DNA from: Kibdelosporangium aridum
Lineage (GTDB): Bacteria; Actinomycetota; Actinomycetes; Mycobacteriales; Pseudonocardiaceae
Length of the DNA: 64,000 nt
NCBI RefSeq assembly: GCF_900176515.1
Contig: NZ_FWXV01000007.1
Location: forward strand, 248,001 to 312,000
Direction: 5' to 3'
Shown piece after piece: positions 24,445 through 32,246 of the stretch (positions are counted from its first letter, which is position 1; each line of letters starts with the position of its first letter). Position numbers and translations under genes: made by a program. The notes under the pieces were generated by a model. The model was not told the DNA's origin. It saw only the letters and a list, made by a program, of their open reading frames with translations, and searched no databases.

Positions 24445-25908
24445 TTACTGGACTCGGACGCGCGGGTTGCCGCTGTTGACGACCTGCTGCCCGCTGGACT
24501 TCTGGAACGTCACATCCCAGCTGCCCGTGCTGCGCTCCATGGTCACGCCGTCGATGACCACGCCGGTCGTGTCGTTGGCAAGGAACGCGGGCCGGCCGTC
24601 GGACTTCTGGAACTCAACGGTGCTGTTGAGGAACTTGATGCCCTTGGCGTGCCGCACCCAGAACGCGTAGGCCGGGCGGACGCCGAACGTCCGCGGCGGG
24701 TACGCGGTCGAGTTCTCCGGCGGCACGCGGTTGGCGTCGGACGCCGGGTGACCGCCGGGGAAGTTCAGGCTCACGTTCTCCAACGTGACGTTCTCGATCG
24801 GCGAGTCAGTGCGGCCGGTGATGGTGGCCGAGTACTCGTCGTCACCGGCGACGTCGCGCGGTGTGGTCAGGTTCGTGCCGGTGATGTTCTTCAGCGTGAT
24901 GTTGCGGATCTTGCCCGCGGGCGGGTTGCCCGGGCAGCGCGAGCGTTTGCCGATGTGCATGAAGATCGCCGAGGCGGTCTTGCTGAGCTTGATGTTGTCG
25001 TACGTGATGTTCTCGATCGTGGCGCCGTCCATCGACACCATGCCTATGCCCGCCTTGCCCGCGCCGGTCACGTTGAGGTTCTTGAACTGGATGTTGCGGA
25101 AGTTACCGCACGTCTCCGAACCGAACTGCAGTGCGTTGTTCTCCGTCGACAGGATCGTCGAGTCCCGGACGATCGCGTTCTCGGTCGGGAAGGTCCGGCC
25201 GAGCGCGTAGTCGCTCTTGAACACGACCGCGTCGTCGCTGGCCTCGATCCGGGAGTTCGCGATCTCCACATTGGACGTGTTGATGATGTTGAACGCGTCC
25301 CGGTCGTCCGCGCTGAGGATCTTGGTGTTGTGCATCTGCACGCCGTCGCAGCCGTTGATCAGGATCGCGAAGTGGCCACCCTGGCGGAAGGTGATGTCCT
25401 GGAAGCGGAGGTTGCGGCAGTACTTGAGGCTCAGCGCCTTGTCGGCCTGGCCCTGGTCGGGATCGCCGGTGATCAGGTTGTTGTCGCCGTCGATCGTGCC
25501 AGCGCCGGTGAACGCGATGTTCTCGACGTTCTCGCCGAAGATCAGCGCGTTGCGGAAGTGGCTGTGCCCGTAGTCCTGGTATTCGTCCCATTCGTTCGGC
25601 TCGGCGCGATCCATGCCGCTGCTCGCGGCGAGCAAGGTCGCGCCCGCGTTGAGATTGAGCGTGACGTTGCTCTTGATGTGGATCGTCCGTGAGCGGTACC
25701 GCCCGGCCGGGAAGTCCACAACGCCGCCACCTGCCGCGTTGGCGGCGTTGATAGCCCGATCGATGGCATCGTCGTCGTTGGTGCTGCCGTTGCCTGTGGC
25801 GCCGTACGACTTGACGTTGAACACCGGCGGCGCCGCGGCCTGCGCCACAGGAATGGTCAGTCCTGTGATGATCAGTCCAGATACGATCAACGTGCCGATT
25901 CTCGCCAT
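24445..25908 (-). CDS. Secreted GH28-like pectinase (right-handed beta-helix)
   Basis: Exported polygalacturonase-like protein of about 487 aa. ATG at 25908 is preceded by GAGGTGAG and starts a clear signal peptide (MARIGTLIVSGLIITGLTIP, cleavage after AQA). The mature start FNVKSYGATGNGSTNDDDAIDRAI is the classic GH28/pectin-lyase-fold opening, and the helix coils follow (VTLNLNAGATLLA, ENIAFTGAGTIDG, CRNLRFQDITFRQGGHFAI). The catalytic region reads NIINTSNVEIANSRIEASDD: the paired DD is kept, while the usual NTD triplet reads NTS and an HG motif is not obvious, so activity may differ from classical polygalacturonases. A LacI-type operator lies upstream and a hairpin downstream. Confidence 0.87.
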   Translation of the reverse strand: MARIGTLIVSGLIITGLTIPVAQAAAPPVFNVKSYGATGNGSTNDDDAIDRAINAANAAGGGVVDFPAGRYRSRTIHIKSNVTLNLNAGATLLAASSGMDRAEPNEWDEYQDYGHSHFRNALIFGENVENIAFTGAGTIDGDNNLITGDPDQGQADKALSLKYCRNLRFQDITFRQGGHFAILINGCDGVQMHNTKILSADDRDAFNIINTSNVEIANSRIEASDDAVVFKSDYALGRTFPTENAIVRDSTILSTENNALQFGSETCGNFRNIQFKNLNVTGAGKAGIGMVSMDGATIENITYDNIKLSKTASAIFMHIGKRSRCPGNPPAGKIRNITLKNITGTNLTTPRDVAGDDEYSATITGRTDSPIENVTLENVSLNFPGGHPASDANRVPPENSTAYPPRTFGVRPAYAFWVRHAKGIKFLNSTVEFQKSDGRPAFLANDTTGVVIDGVTMERSTGSWDVTFQKSSGQQVVNSGNPRVRVQ

Positions 25909-25951
25909 GAGCTCACCTCGTCTTCTTTGACGTGTCACTCTCGCGGCAGAA

Positions 25952-25965
25952 TGAAAACGTTTACA
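25952..25965. promoter_or_regulatory. LacI-family-type operator before GH28
   Basis: TGAAAACGTTTACA is a near-perfect palindrome around AAACGTTT with a central CG, the shape of LacI/GalR-family sugar-repressor operators in actinobacteria. It lies 43 bp upstream of the GH28 start, suitable for substrate-induced control of a pectin-degrading enzyme. The regulator gene is not in this window. Confidence 0.55.
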
Positions 25966-26005
25966 GGAACGTACATTAGGGCTGCCGGACGGTCACCGTC
26001 AACAT

Positions 26006-27185
26006 TCAGAGCCGTTCGATGATCGTGGCGTTGGCAAGGCCTCCGGCTTCGCACATGGTCTGCAGGCCGTACCGGCCGCCGGTCTGCTCGAGAACCGACA
26101 ACAGCGTGGTCATCAGCCGCGCGCCACTCGCACCCAGCGGATGACCGATCGCAGTCGCGCCGCCGTTGACGTTCACCTTCGCCAGATCGGCACCGGTTTC
26201 CGCCTGCCAGGCCAGGACAACGCTGGCGAACGCTTCGTTGACCTCGAACGCGTCGATGTCGCCGAGCGTGAGGCCGGCCCGGTCGAGCACCTTGGCGGTC
26301 GCGGGAAAGACGCCGGTGAGCATCAGCAACGGATCGTCGCCGACGACGGCGAAGCTGTGCAGCCGTGCGCGCGGCTTAAGGCCGAGGCGTTGTGCCGTCT
26401 CGCTGCTGGTGATCAGCACAGCCGCGGCGCCGTCGTTGATCGGTGACGAGTTGCCCGCGGTCACGTGCCAGCCGATCTGCGGGAAACGCTCCGCCCAGTA
26501 GTCGTCGTAGAACGCCGGCTTGAGTCCGGCCAGAACGTCCACAGTGGTCGACGGGCGGACCGACTCGTCCAGTCGCACCTCGTCCGCGCCCACCTTCAGC
26601 GGCACAACGTCGCGGTCGAACCGACCGTCCGCCCATGCGGCCGCCGGGCGTTGATGACTCGTTGCGGCGAACATGTCGAGTTGCTCGCGGGTCAAACCCC
26701 AGCGAGCGGCGATCAACTCGGCGCTGATCCCTTGCGGAACGAGACCGTCCGGGTACCGCGCGGCAACCTGCGTGCCAATGAAGTCCCGGCCGTCGCGCTG
26801 GCTGCCGATCGGGACGTGGCTCATCGACTCGATGCCCGAGGCGATGACAACGTCGTACGCACCAGCGAGCACACCTTGAGCGGCGAAATGGATGGCCTGC
26901 TGACTGCTGCCACATTGCCGGTCAATGGTGACCGCGGGGACGGACTCCGGCAGTCCGGCGGCGAGCGCGGCCCAGCGCGCGGTGTTGCCACTTTTGCTCA
27001 CCGATCTGGCCGACCGCACCGGAAATCACGTCGTCAATCAGTGCCGGGTCGATACCCGTCCGGTCGACAAGTGCGCGAATGGCGTGCGCGTGCAGGTCGA
27101 CGGGATGCACACCAGCCAACGTTCCCGTGGCGCGGCCTTTGCCGATCGGCGTGCGTACGGCGTCGACGATCACAGCGTCCTTCAT
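26006..27185 (-). pseudogene. Acetyl-CoA C-acyltransferase (thiolase), frameshifted
   Basis: Thiolase of the FadA/AtoB type broken by one extra base. The N-terminal frame starts at ATG 27185 after AAGGAGG and reads MKDAVIVDAVRTPIGKGRATG to AVGQIGEQ; the rest (SGNTARWAALAAGLPESVPA onward) is in another frame. The switch falls in an A run on the minus strand (26992-26995). Removing one A would restore about 393 aa, the normal length. The downstream part keeps the active-site Cys in TIDRQCGSSQQAIHF, the His in GGATAIGHPLGASGAR and the C-terminal Cys in TMCEAGGLANATII, so it is recently broken or the frameshift is a sequencing error. It diverges from the hxlR-paaI pair. Confidence 0.85.
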
Positions 27186-27203
27186 GGCCAACCTCCTTGT
27201 TGA

Positions 27204-27236
27204 CTTGCTTAAAGCAAGCCTACTTCGTATAGGCTT
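27204..27236. promoter_or_regulatory. Nested operators and promoter between thiolase and hxlR
   Basis: Two inverted repeats overlap: CTTGCTT-A-AAGCAAG (27204-27218, perfect) and AAGCCTA-N7-TAGGCTT (27216-27236, perfect). The word GCAAGCC recurs at 27214 and 27244, a spacing of 30 bp. TTGCTT (27205-27210) and TATAGG (27228-27233), 17 nt apart, form a plausible hxlR promoter buried in the repeats. This layout fits autoregulation by the HxlR protein and control of the divergent thiolase. Confidence 0.6.
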
Positions 27237-27267
27237 TCTTCGAGCAAGCCAATGTGAGGAGCGTCCC

Positions 27268-27738
27268 GTGCTACGTCAGGACTGGTCGAAGCACCCGTGC
27301 CCGATCGCCCGATCACTCGATGTGGTCGGCGACCCGTGGGTCATGCTCGTGCTCCGCGAGGCGTTGCTGGGCACGACGAAGTTCGAGCGGTTCCGCGAAG
27401 TGCTCCAGGTCGCCGACAACGTGCTGTCACGCCGGCTTGCCCAGATGGTCGACGCGGGACTGCTGCGCCGCAGGCCGTATCGCGGCAAACAACGGATGCA
27501 GAACGAGTACGTGATCACAGACGCTGGCGCCGACCTTCTGCCAGCGCTCGACGCGCTCGCGCGGTGGGGCGAGAAGTACACACAGGCGCCCACCCGGCAC
27601 ATCGAGATGTCCATCCTGCACCGGTCAGCTGATCACTTGAGCAGTTCACCGACCGTGTGCAGCACTTGCGGCGAACCGCTCACCTCGGCCGACCGGGTCT
27701 ATCAGCGCAAGTGGGCCGCCATGTCGGAGGGGCGATGA
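27268..27738 (+). CDS. HxlR-family transcriptional regulator
   Basis: Winged-helix regulator of about 156 aa. GTG at 27268 is preceded by GAGGAG; the longer frame upstream runs across the operator region and the divergent thiolase. The HxlR signature is complete: CPIARSLDVVGDPWVMLVLREAL, KFERFREVLQVADNVLSRRL, MVDAGLLRRRPY, YVITDAGADLLPALDALARWGEKY. The C-terminus holds a CSTCGEPL pair of cysteines. HxlR proteins are small dimeric repressors or activators, often responding to aldehydes, redox state or aromatic compounds. It is coupled by ATGA to the thioesterase gene and divergent from the thiolase, suggesting control of an acyl-CoA pathway. Confidence 0.93.
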   Translation: MLRQDWSKHPCPIARSLDVVGDPWVMLVLREALLGTTKFERFREVLQVADNVLSRRLAQMVDAGLLRRRPYRGKQRMQNEYVITDAGADLLPALDALARWGEKYTQAPTRHIEMSILHRSADHLSSSPTVCSTCGEPLTSADRVYQRKWAAMSEGR

Positions 27739-28205
27739 CGAACAGCCGTACGTATCACTGGGGAACGCCCGAGTTCCCGGCGGAGCTGACCGGTATGGAG
27801 ATCATGTGCGGAATCCTCGCGGGCACCGTCTCCCCGCCGCCGATGGTACAGACACTTGGCTTCGACATGATCGATGTCAAACCAGGCCGAGTCGTGTTCG
27901 GCGTCAAACCCGCGGAGTACATGTACAACGGCGCCGGCATCGTCCACGGTGGATTCATCGCGTCCATGATGGACACCGCTGCCGGCTGCGCGTTGCATAC
28001 AAAATTGGATGTAGGCGTCGGCTATACGTCGATTGACCTGTCAGTCAAGTTCCTCAGCGCCATCTCAGAACGCACCGACGTGATCCGATGCACCGGAACG
28101 CTGACCCACCAAGGACGGCGAATCGCGTTGGCTGAAGCGCGGATGACCGACACCAAGGATCGTCTACTCGCGACAGCCACCAGCAGCCTGATGATCCTGT
28201 CGTGA
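27735..28205 (+). CDS. PaaI-family acyl-CoA thioesterase
   Basis: Hotdog-fold thioesterase of about 156 aa, cleaving acyl- or aryl-CoA esters. ATG at 27735 overlaps the hxlR stop (ATGA). The fold is marked by LGFDMIDVKPGRVVFGVKPA, the catalytic loop NGAGIVHGGFIASMMDTAAG (HGG motif) and YTSIDLSVKFLSAISERTDV, as in PaaI/DUF4442-like thioesterases. It is probably expressed with the regulator; together with the broken thiolase it suggests a lost or altered acyl-CoA degradation route. The exact substrate cannot be told from sequence. Confidence 0.9.
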   Translation: MTNSRTYHWGTPEFPAELTGMEIMCGILAGTVSPPPMVQTLGFDMIDVKPGRVVFGVKPAEYMYNGAGIVHGGFIASMMDTAAGCALHTKLDVGVGYTSIDLSVKFLSAISERTDVIRCTGTLTHQGRRIALAEARMTDTKDRLLATATSSLMILS

Positions 28206-28241
28206 ACCGCGCACGTTGACCGGCGGGCCAACGTGCGCGGT
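28206..28241. terminator. Bidirectional terminator between paaI and chitinase
   Basis: A perfect 13-bp stem (28206-28218 with 28229-28241, ACCGCGCACGTTG arm) with a 10-nt loop begins one base after the paaI stop and ends 9 nt before the convergent chitinase stop. TCCTTT follows on the plus strand. Confidence 0.8.
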
Positions 28242-28250
28242 CCTTTGCCG

Positions 28251-30182
28251 TCAGCCGATGCCCTGGTGCACCGCGGTCATCAACTCACCGTTGGACGTGT
28301 CGCCGTCCATTGACCAGATCATCGCTCCGCCCAGCCCGTTGCTGGTGATCCAGGCGGTCTTCCTGGCGATCTCGGTCGGGTCGTCGTAGGTCCAGAACGT
28401 GCTGCCGTTGAACAGCCACGCGTGTCCCGCGGCGGCATCCCGGTACACCTGGTAACCGCTGCCGACCAACGGTTTGATCAGCTTGTAGTCGTTGATGCCC
28501 GCTTCGTAGCGACCAGGCGCCGGACCGGTCGCCGTTTGGTGCAGGCCGTTGTTGACGTTGGGCACGCCGGTCCATCCACGGCTGTAGAACGGCACACCGA
28601 GAACAAGCCGGTTGGCGGGAGCGCCCCTGCTGGTCCACGCGTTCGCCGCGATCTCGACGCTGTACGGCTTCGGGCCGGGGTCGCCCGCCGGAAGGCGCAG
28701 CGCGGACTGGTTGTTGGTCACCGTCTCCCAACCACCGTGCAGGTCGTAACCCTGCAGGGTGGCGAAGTCCAGCGAGTTGAAGATCTGGCTCACCTCGAAG
28801 CCCGCGGTCACCTTGTCGGGATCGGCGGGCAGGAACGCGGTCAACTCGTAGTGCTTGCCCGTCGTCGCGCCGTACGCGTCAAGCTGGCGGCGCCACTCCT
28901 GAACCAGCAAAGTGAAGTTCTGCTTGTCCTCCGGACGCACGACGTTTCCGACGTTGCCCTCGCTGCCCGGCCATTCCCAGTCCAGGTCGATGCCGTCGAA
29001 CACGCCCGCGGCCGACCCAGGTCCGCCTTGCGGCTCCCCGCCGAGTTGCGGCAGGTTGCCCTTGATCCACATGTCCAGGCACGAAGACACGTGCGCCTGT
29101 CGTGAGGAAGCGGTCAGCGCCGCGTTGGAGAAGTACTTCGACCAGGTCCAGCCACCCAGCGACAAGTTGACCTTCAGGTGCGGGTACTTGGCCTTCAACT
29201 GCTTGATCTGGTTGAGGTTTCCGGCCAGCGGCTGGTTGTAGACGTCCGCTTGCCCGTTGACGGTCAGGTCCGCGGTGAACCGCCGCTGGTAGTCAGCCCA
29301 CGCGTCGCCTTGGCCCAGTTGGTTCGCCTGGAAGCAACGGCCGGCGGAATCGATGTTGCCGAACGCGTAGTTGATGTGCGTCAGTTTCGCCGCTGACCCG
29401 GAAGTGTCCAGGTTCTTGATGTAGTACGCGCGGTCGTAGACGCTCCACTGGGTGAAGTAGCCGACCTTGCGTTTTCCGCCCGGCCCGGGGTTGCCGGTCT
29501 CCTTTGTGGTCGCAGACACCGGCGCGCTGAGCGCGGAAACGTTGCCTGCACGGTCGCGTGCGCGCACCCGGAAGCTGTACGTCGTCGACGGTTGCAAACC
29601 GCCGACAATGAACGACGTGGACGACGCGGTGCCAACCGGCGTCGTCGAAGAACCTTGGAAAATATCGTATCCGATAACGCCGACGTTGTCGGTGGACGCG
29701 GTCCAGCTCAACGGAACCGTGCCGCTGGTCGTGCCCGCCGCGAGGCCGGTCGGGACGGTCGGCGCCTCGGTGTCAGGCTCCCCCGACGAACCGTCACACG
29801 GGTTGCCGTTGATCGTGCAGTTCACCGGCGCGCCGGGGCCGGCGCCGTTGAACCCGAATGTCGTCGTGGCGCCAGCGGCCACGCTGCCGTTGTACGGCCG
29901 GTTGACGAACGTGTAGCTGTCGCCGACGCGGGTCATGTTCGCTTCCCACGTCGAGCCGATGCTGGTGCCCGTGGGCAGATCGAACTTCACGGTCCAGCCG
30001 TTGAGCGCGGTCGAGTCACCGGCCCGGACCACCACTTGGCCGGTGAACCCGGTGCCCCAGTCGGACACCTTGGTGAACGTCGCGGTGGGATTGGCGGCGG
30101 CCTGCGCGGTGCCGGAGAAGCCAGATAACGCGAGTGAACTGGCGACCAGCAGGATGCCGAATCGCCGTTGTCCGACTGACAT
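28251..30182 (-). CDS. Secreted GH18 chitinase with CBM2 and fibronectin III domain
   Basis: Exported chitinase of about 643 aa. ATG at 30182, after GGAGGAAG, starts a signal peptide (MSVGQRRFGILLVASSLALS, cleavage after AQA). Domains in order: a CBM2-type chitin/cellulose-binding module (FTKVSDWGTGFTGQVVV to about residue 130, with WTVKFDLPTGT and a final Cys pair), a fibronectin III domain (APTVPTGLAAGTTSGTVPLSW, about 140-230) and the GH18 barrel with VNLSLGGWTWSKYF, the catalytic DGIDLDWEW (acid Glu near residue 402) and GAMIWSMDGD. This is the streptomycete ChiC-type architecture. Two DasR-like sites upstream indicate induction by chitin breakdown products. Confidence 0.95.
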   Translation of the reverse strand: MSVGQRRFGILLVASSLALSGFSGTAQAAANPTATFTKVSDWGTGFTGQVVVRAGDSTALNGWTVKFDLPTGTSIGSTWEANMTRVGDSYTFVNRPYNGSVAAGATTTFGFNGAGPGAPVNCTINGNPCDGSSGEPDTEAPTVPTGLAAGTTSGTVPLSWTASTDNVGVIGYDIFQGSSTTPVGTASSTSFIVGGLQPSTTYSFRVRARDRAGNVSALSAPVSATTKETGNPGPGGKRKVGYFTQWSVYDRAYYIKNLDTSGSAAKLTHINYAFGNIDSAGRCFQANQLGQGDAWADYQRRFTADLTVNGQADVYNQPLAGNLNQIKQLKAKYPHLKVNLSLGGWTWSKYFSNAALTASSRQAHVSSCLDMWIKGNLPQLGGEPQGGPGSAAGVFDGIDLDWEWPGSEGNVGNVVRPEDKQNFTLLVQEWRRQLDAYGATTGKHYELTAFLPADPDKVTAGFEVSQIFNSLDFATLQGYDLHGGWETVTNNQSALRLPAGDPGPKPYSVEIAANAWTSRGAPANRLVLGVPFYSRGWTGVPNVNNGLHQTATGPAPGRYEAGINDYKLIKPLVGSGYQVYRDAAAGHAWLFNGSTFWTYDDPTEIARKTAWITSNGLGGAMIWSMDGDTSNGELMTAVHQGIG

Positions 30183-30238
30183 CGGTTTCTTCCTCCAGTT
30201 GGCAGGGTTGTGGCAGGAAGACCACACACCAGTTAATG

Positions 30239-30273
30239 GTTCAGACCAATGATCAACTCAAGGTCTAGACCAA
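30239..30273 (-). promoter_or_regulatory. Paired DasR-type dre / chitinase direct repeats
   Basis: Two 12-bp repeats, GGTTCAGACCAA (30239-30250) and GGTCTAGACCAA (30262-30273), lie 57-91 bp before the chitinase start, 23 bp apart. The second matches the TGGTCTAGACCA core of the DasR-responsive element, and the pair recalls the direct repeats in front of streptomycete chitinase genes. DasR releases such sites when amino-sugar phosphates rise. Confidence 0.75.
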
Positions 30274-30341
30274 ACTTCGTCACCTGACCGCAACCCGCGC
30301 CGACAAGAAACCGGTTCCGGCGCAACGCGTCCGCACAACAA

Positions 30342-30380
30342 AAGCGGAGCACCCCGGCATAAGACCGAGGTGCTCCGCTT
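30342..30380 (-). terminator. Intrinsic terminator of ggt
   Basis: AAGCGGAGCACC (30342-30353) pairs with GGTGCTCCGCTT (30369-30380). On the minus strand the stem ends in GCTTTTGTTG, a short U-tract, 20 nt after the ggt stop. Confidence 0.8.
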
Positions 30381-30400
30381 GTTGACGAACGACCAGCGCC

Positions 30401-32188
30401 CTACCAGCGCGCAGGAATCACGACCGCCGCCGAGCCACCGCCGCGCCGAACGGTCTCGGCCGCAGCGATCCACCGCCCGTCGGGCAACCGCTCAACGCCG
30501 GTCGCCGCGCCGATCTCACCCGGCGCGTTGCTGAAGCCCTGTCCACGAGCGATCAATTCAGCCGTCTCCGGCTGCGCGAGGAACTCCTTCTCGACCTGAG
30601 CCGACGCGGAGTTGCGCTGCGAGGCACGCGGTGCGGCGATCGCGTCCTTGAGCGACATGCCACGATCCACCCGTCCGGTGACCACCTGAGTGACCGTGGT
30701 GATGATGGACGCGCCACCCGGCGAGCCAGTGGCGAAGAACGGCTTCCCGTTACGCAACACGATGGTCGGCGCCATCGACGAGCGCGGCCGCTTGCCCGCG
30801 GCAGGCAGGTTCGGGTCAGGAACGCCGGGGAACAGCGGCGCGAAGTTGAAGTCGGTCAACTCGTTGTTGAGCAGGAAGCCGCGCCCCGGCACGACGATTC
30901 CGTTGCCGCCCTCCGACTCAATGGTCAATGTGTACGCAACGACGTTGCCCCACGCGTCCGCAGTGGTCAGGTGCGTGGTGTGCTTGCTGCCGATCTCGGC
31001 GGCGACACCCTGGCCAGTGGTCGCACACGGTTCCGGGTTACGCGGGTCGCCGGGCGCGACCGGGCTCGTCAACGCCTTGGTCGGGTTGATCAGGCAAGCG
31101 CGTGAGTCGGCAAAGCGCTGCGACAGCAACTCACGCGTGGGCACGTTGCTGAACGCCGGGTCCCCGACCCACCGGTTGCGGTCAGCGAACGCCAGCCGGG
31201 TCGACTCCAGGAAGTAATGCAGATAGTCCGTCTTCGACAGCTTGCTGAGGTTCGTCGGCTCCAGAATGTTCAGCGCTTCGCCGACGGTCGTGCCACCCGA
31301 GGACGGCGGCGCCATGCTGTAGACGTCCAGGCCGCGGTAGGCCGTCTTGGTCGGTTCGCGCAGCGGAGCGTCATAACGAGCAAGATCGGCCTCGGTCATC
31401 TTGCCTGGCCGCACGTTCAAAGTGGACGCCGGATCCTTCGGCGGCTGCTGCACGGTCTTGACGATTTCCTTGCCGATTTGACCGCGGTACAGCGACTTCA
31501 GGTTCGTGTCGGCCAGTTCCCGGTAGGTGTTGGCCATGTCGGGATTACGGAACTTCGTGCCCACCGCCGGCGGCTGGCCACCCGGCAGGTACAGCTCACG
31601 GGTGGACGGGAACGCGGAGAACCTCGCCGCGTTGTTGGCGATTTGGTTGCGGAACGTGTCGTCCACGACGAATCCGCTGCGGGCGAGCTGCTCCGCAGGC
31701 CTCATCACGTCCTTGAGCGACTTCCGTCCCCACAGCTGCAGCGCGCGCTGCCACGTGCGCGGTGTGCCGGGAACGCCAACGCTCAACCCGCTGGTCACAC
31801 CTTCGGCGAAGGGAATCGGCACGCCGTTTTCTTGGAACATCGTTTCGGTCGCCGACATCGGTGTTGTCTCGCGGCCGTCGATCGTGTGGACCTTGCCGGT
31901 CTTCGCTTCGTAGAACACGAAGAATCCACCGCCGCCGATGCCGTTGGAGAACGGATCGGTGACGCCCAACGCCGCTGCCGTCGCCACTGCGGCATCGACC
32001 GCATTGCCACCACGACGCAGGACAGAGATGCCGATCGCGGTCGCGTCAGCGTCGATACTCGCGACCGCGCCGCCGTAGCCGATCGCCTCGGGCACCTTGG
32101 GCCGACTGGGACTCGCGCCCGCCTCCGCACCACCGACCAGCACGGTGGTCGCGGTGAGTAAGGCGAATAGGGCGGCTGATCTGCGCAC
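30401..32188 (-). CDS. ggt: Gamma-glutamyltransferase (secreted)
   Basis: N-terminal-nucleophile hydrolase cleaving gamma-glutamyl bonds such as in glutathione, about 595 aa. GTG at 32188 is preceded by GGGAGG at good spacing and opens a signal peptide (RRSAALFALLTATTVLVGG). The proenzyme features are present: GGNAVDAAVATAAALGVTDP, GIGGGGFFVFY and the autocleavage site KHTTHLTTADAWGNVVAYT, whose Thr becomes the nucleophile of the small subunit, followed by GRGFLLNNELTDF. The gene follows the aldehyde dehydrogenase gene by about 58 nt on the same strand and ends in a terminator, so it may be the last gene of the guanidino operon; gamma-glutamyl compounds also occur in GABA metabolism, but this link is inference. 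Confidence 0.95.
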   Translation of the reverse strand: MRRSAALFALLTATTVLVGGAEAGASPSRPKVPEAIGYGGAVASIDADATAIGISVLRRGGNAVDAAVATAAALGVTDPFSNGIGGGGFFVFYEAKTGKVHTIDGRETTPMSATETMFQENGVPIPFAEGVTSGLSVGVPGTPRTWQRALQLWGRKSLKDVMRPAEQLARSGFVVDDTFRNQIANNAARFSAFPSTRELYLPGGQPPAVGTKFRNPDMANTYRELADTNLKSLYRGQIGKEIVKTVQQPPKDPASTLNVRPGKMTEADLARYDAPLREPTKTAYRGLDVYSMAPPSSGGTTVGEALNILEPTNLSKLSKTDYLHYFLESTRLAFADRNRWVGDPAFSNVPTRELLSQRFADSRACLINPTKALTSPVAPGDPRNPEPCATTGQGVAAEIGSKHTTHLTTADAWGNVVAYTLTIESEGGNGIVVPGRGFLLNNELTDFNFAPLFPGVPDPNLPAAGKRPRSSMAPTIVLRNGKPFFATGSPGGASIITTVTQVVTGRVDRGMSLKDAIAAPRASQRNSASAQVEKEFLAQPETAELIARGQGFSNAPGEIGAATGVERLPDGRWIAAAETVRRGGGSAAVVIPARW

Positions 32189-32246
32189 GACGTGACCTCC
32201 CACAAACGTTTGAGGTTGCCCACTTTGCCTCGCCGGCGTGGCGATC

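Noticed and set aside
26922..27191. Programmed frameshift in the thiolase
   Set aside because: No stimulatory structure or slippery heptamer was seen; a simple indel in an A run is a more economical explanation.
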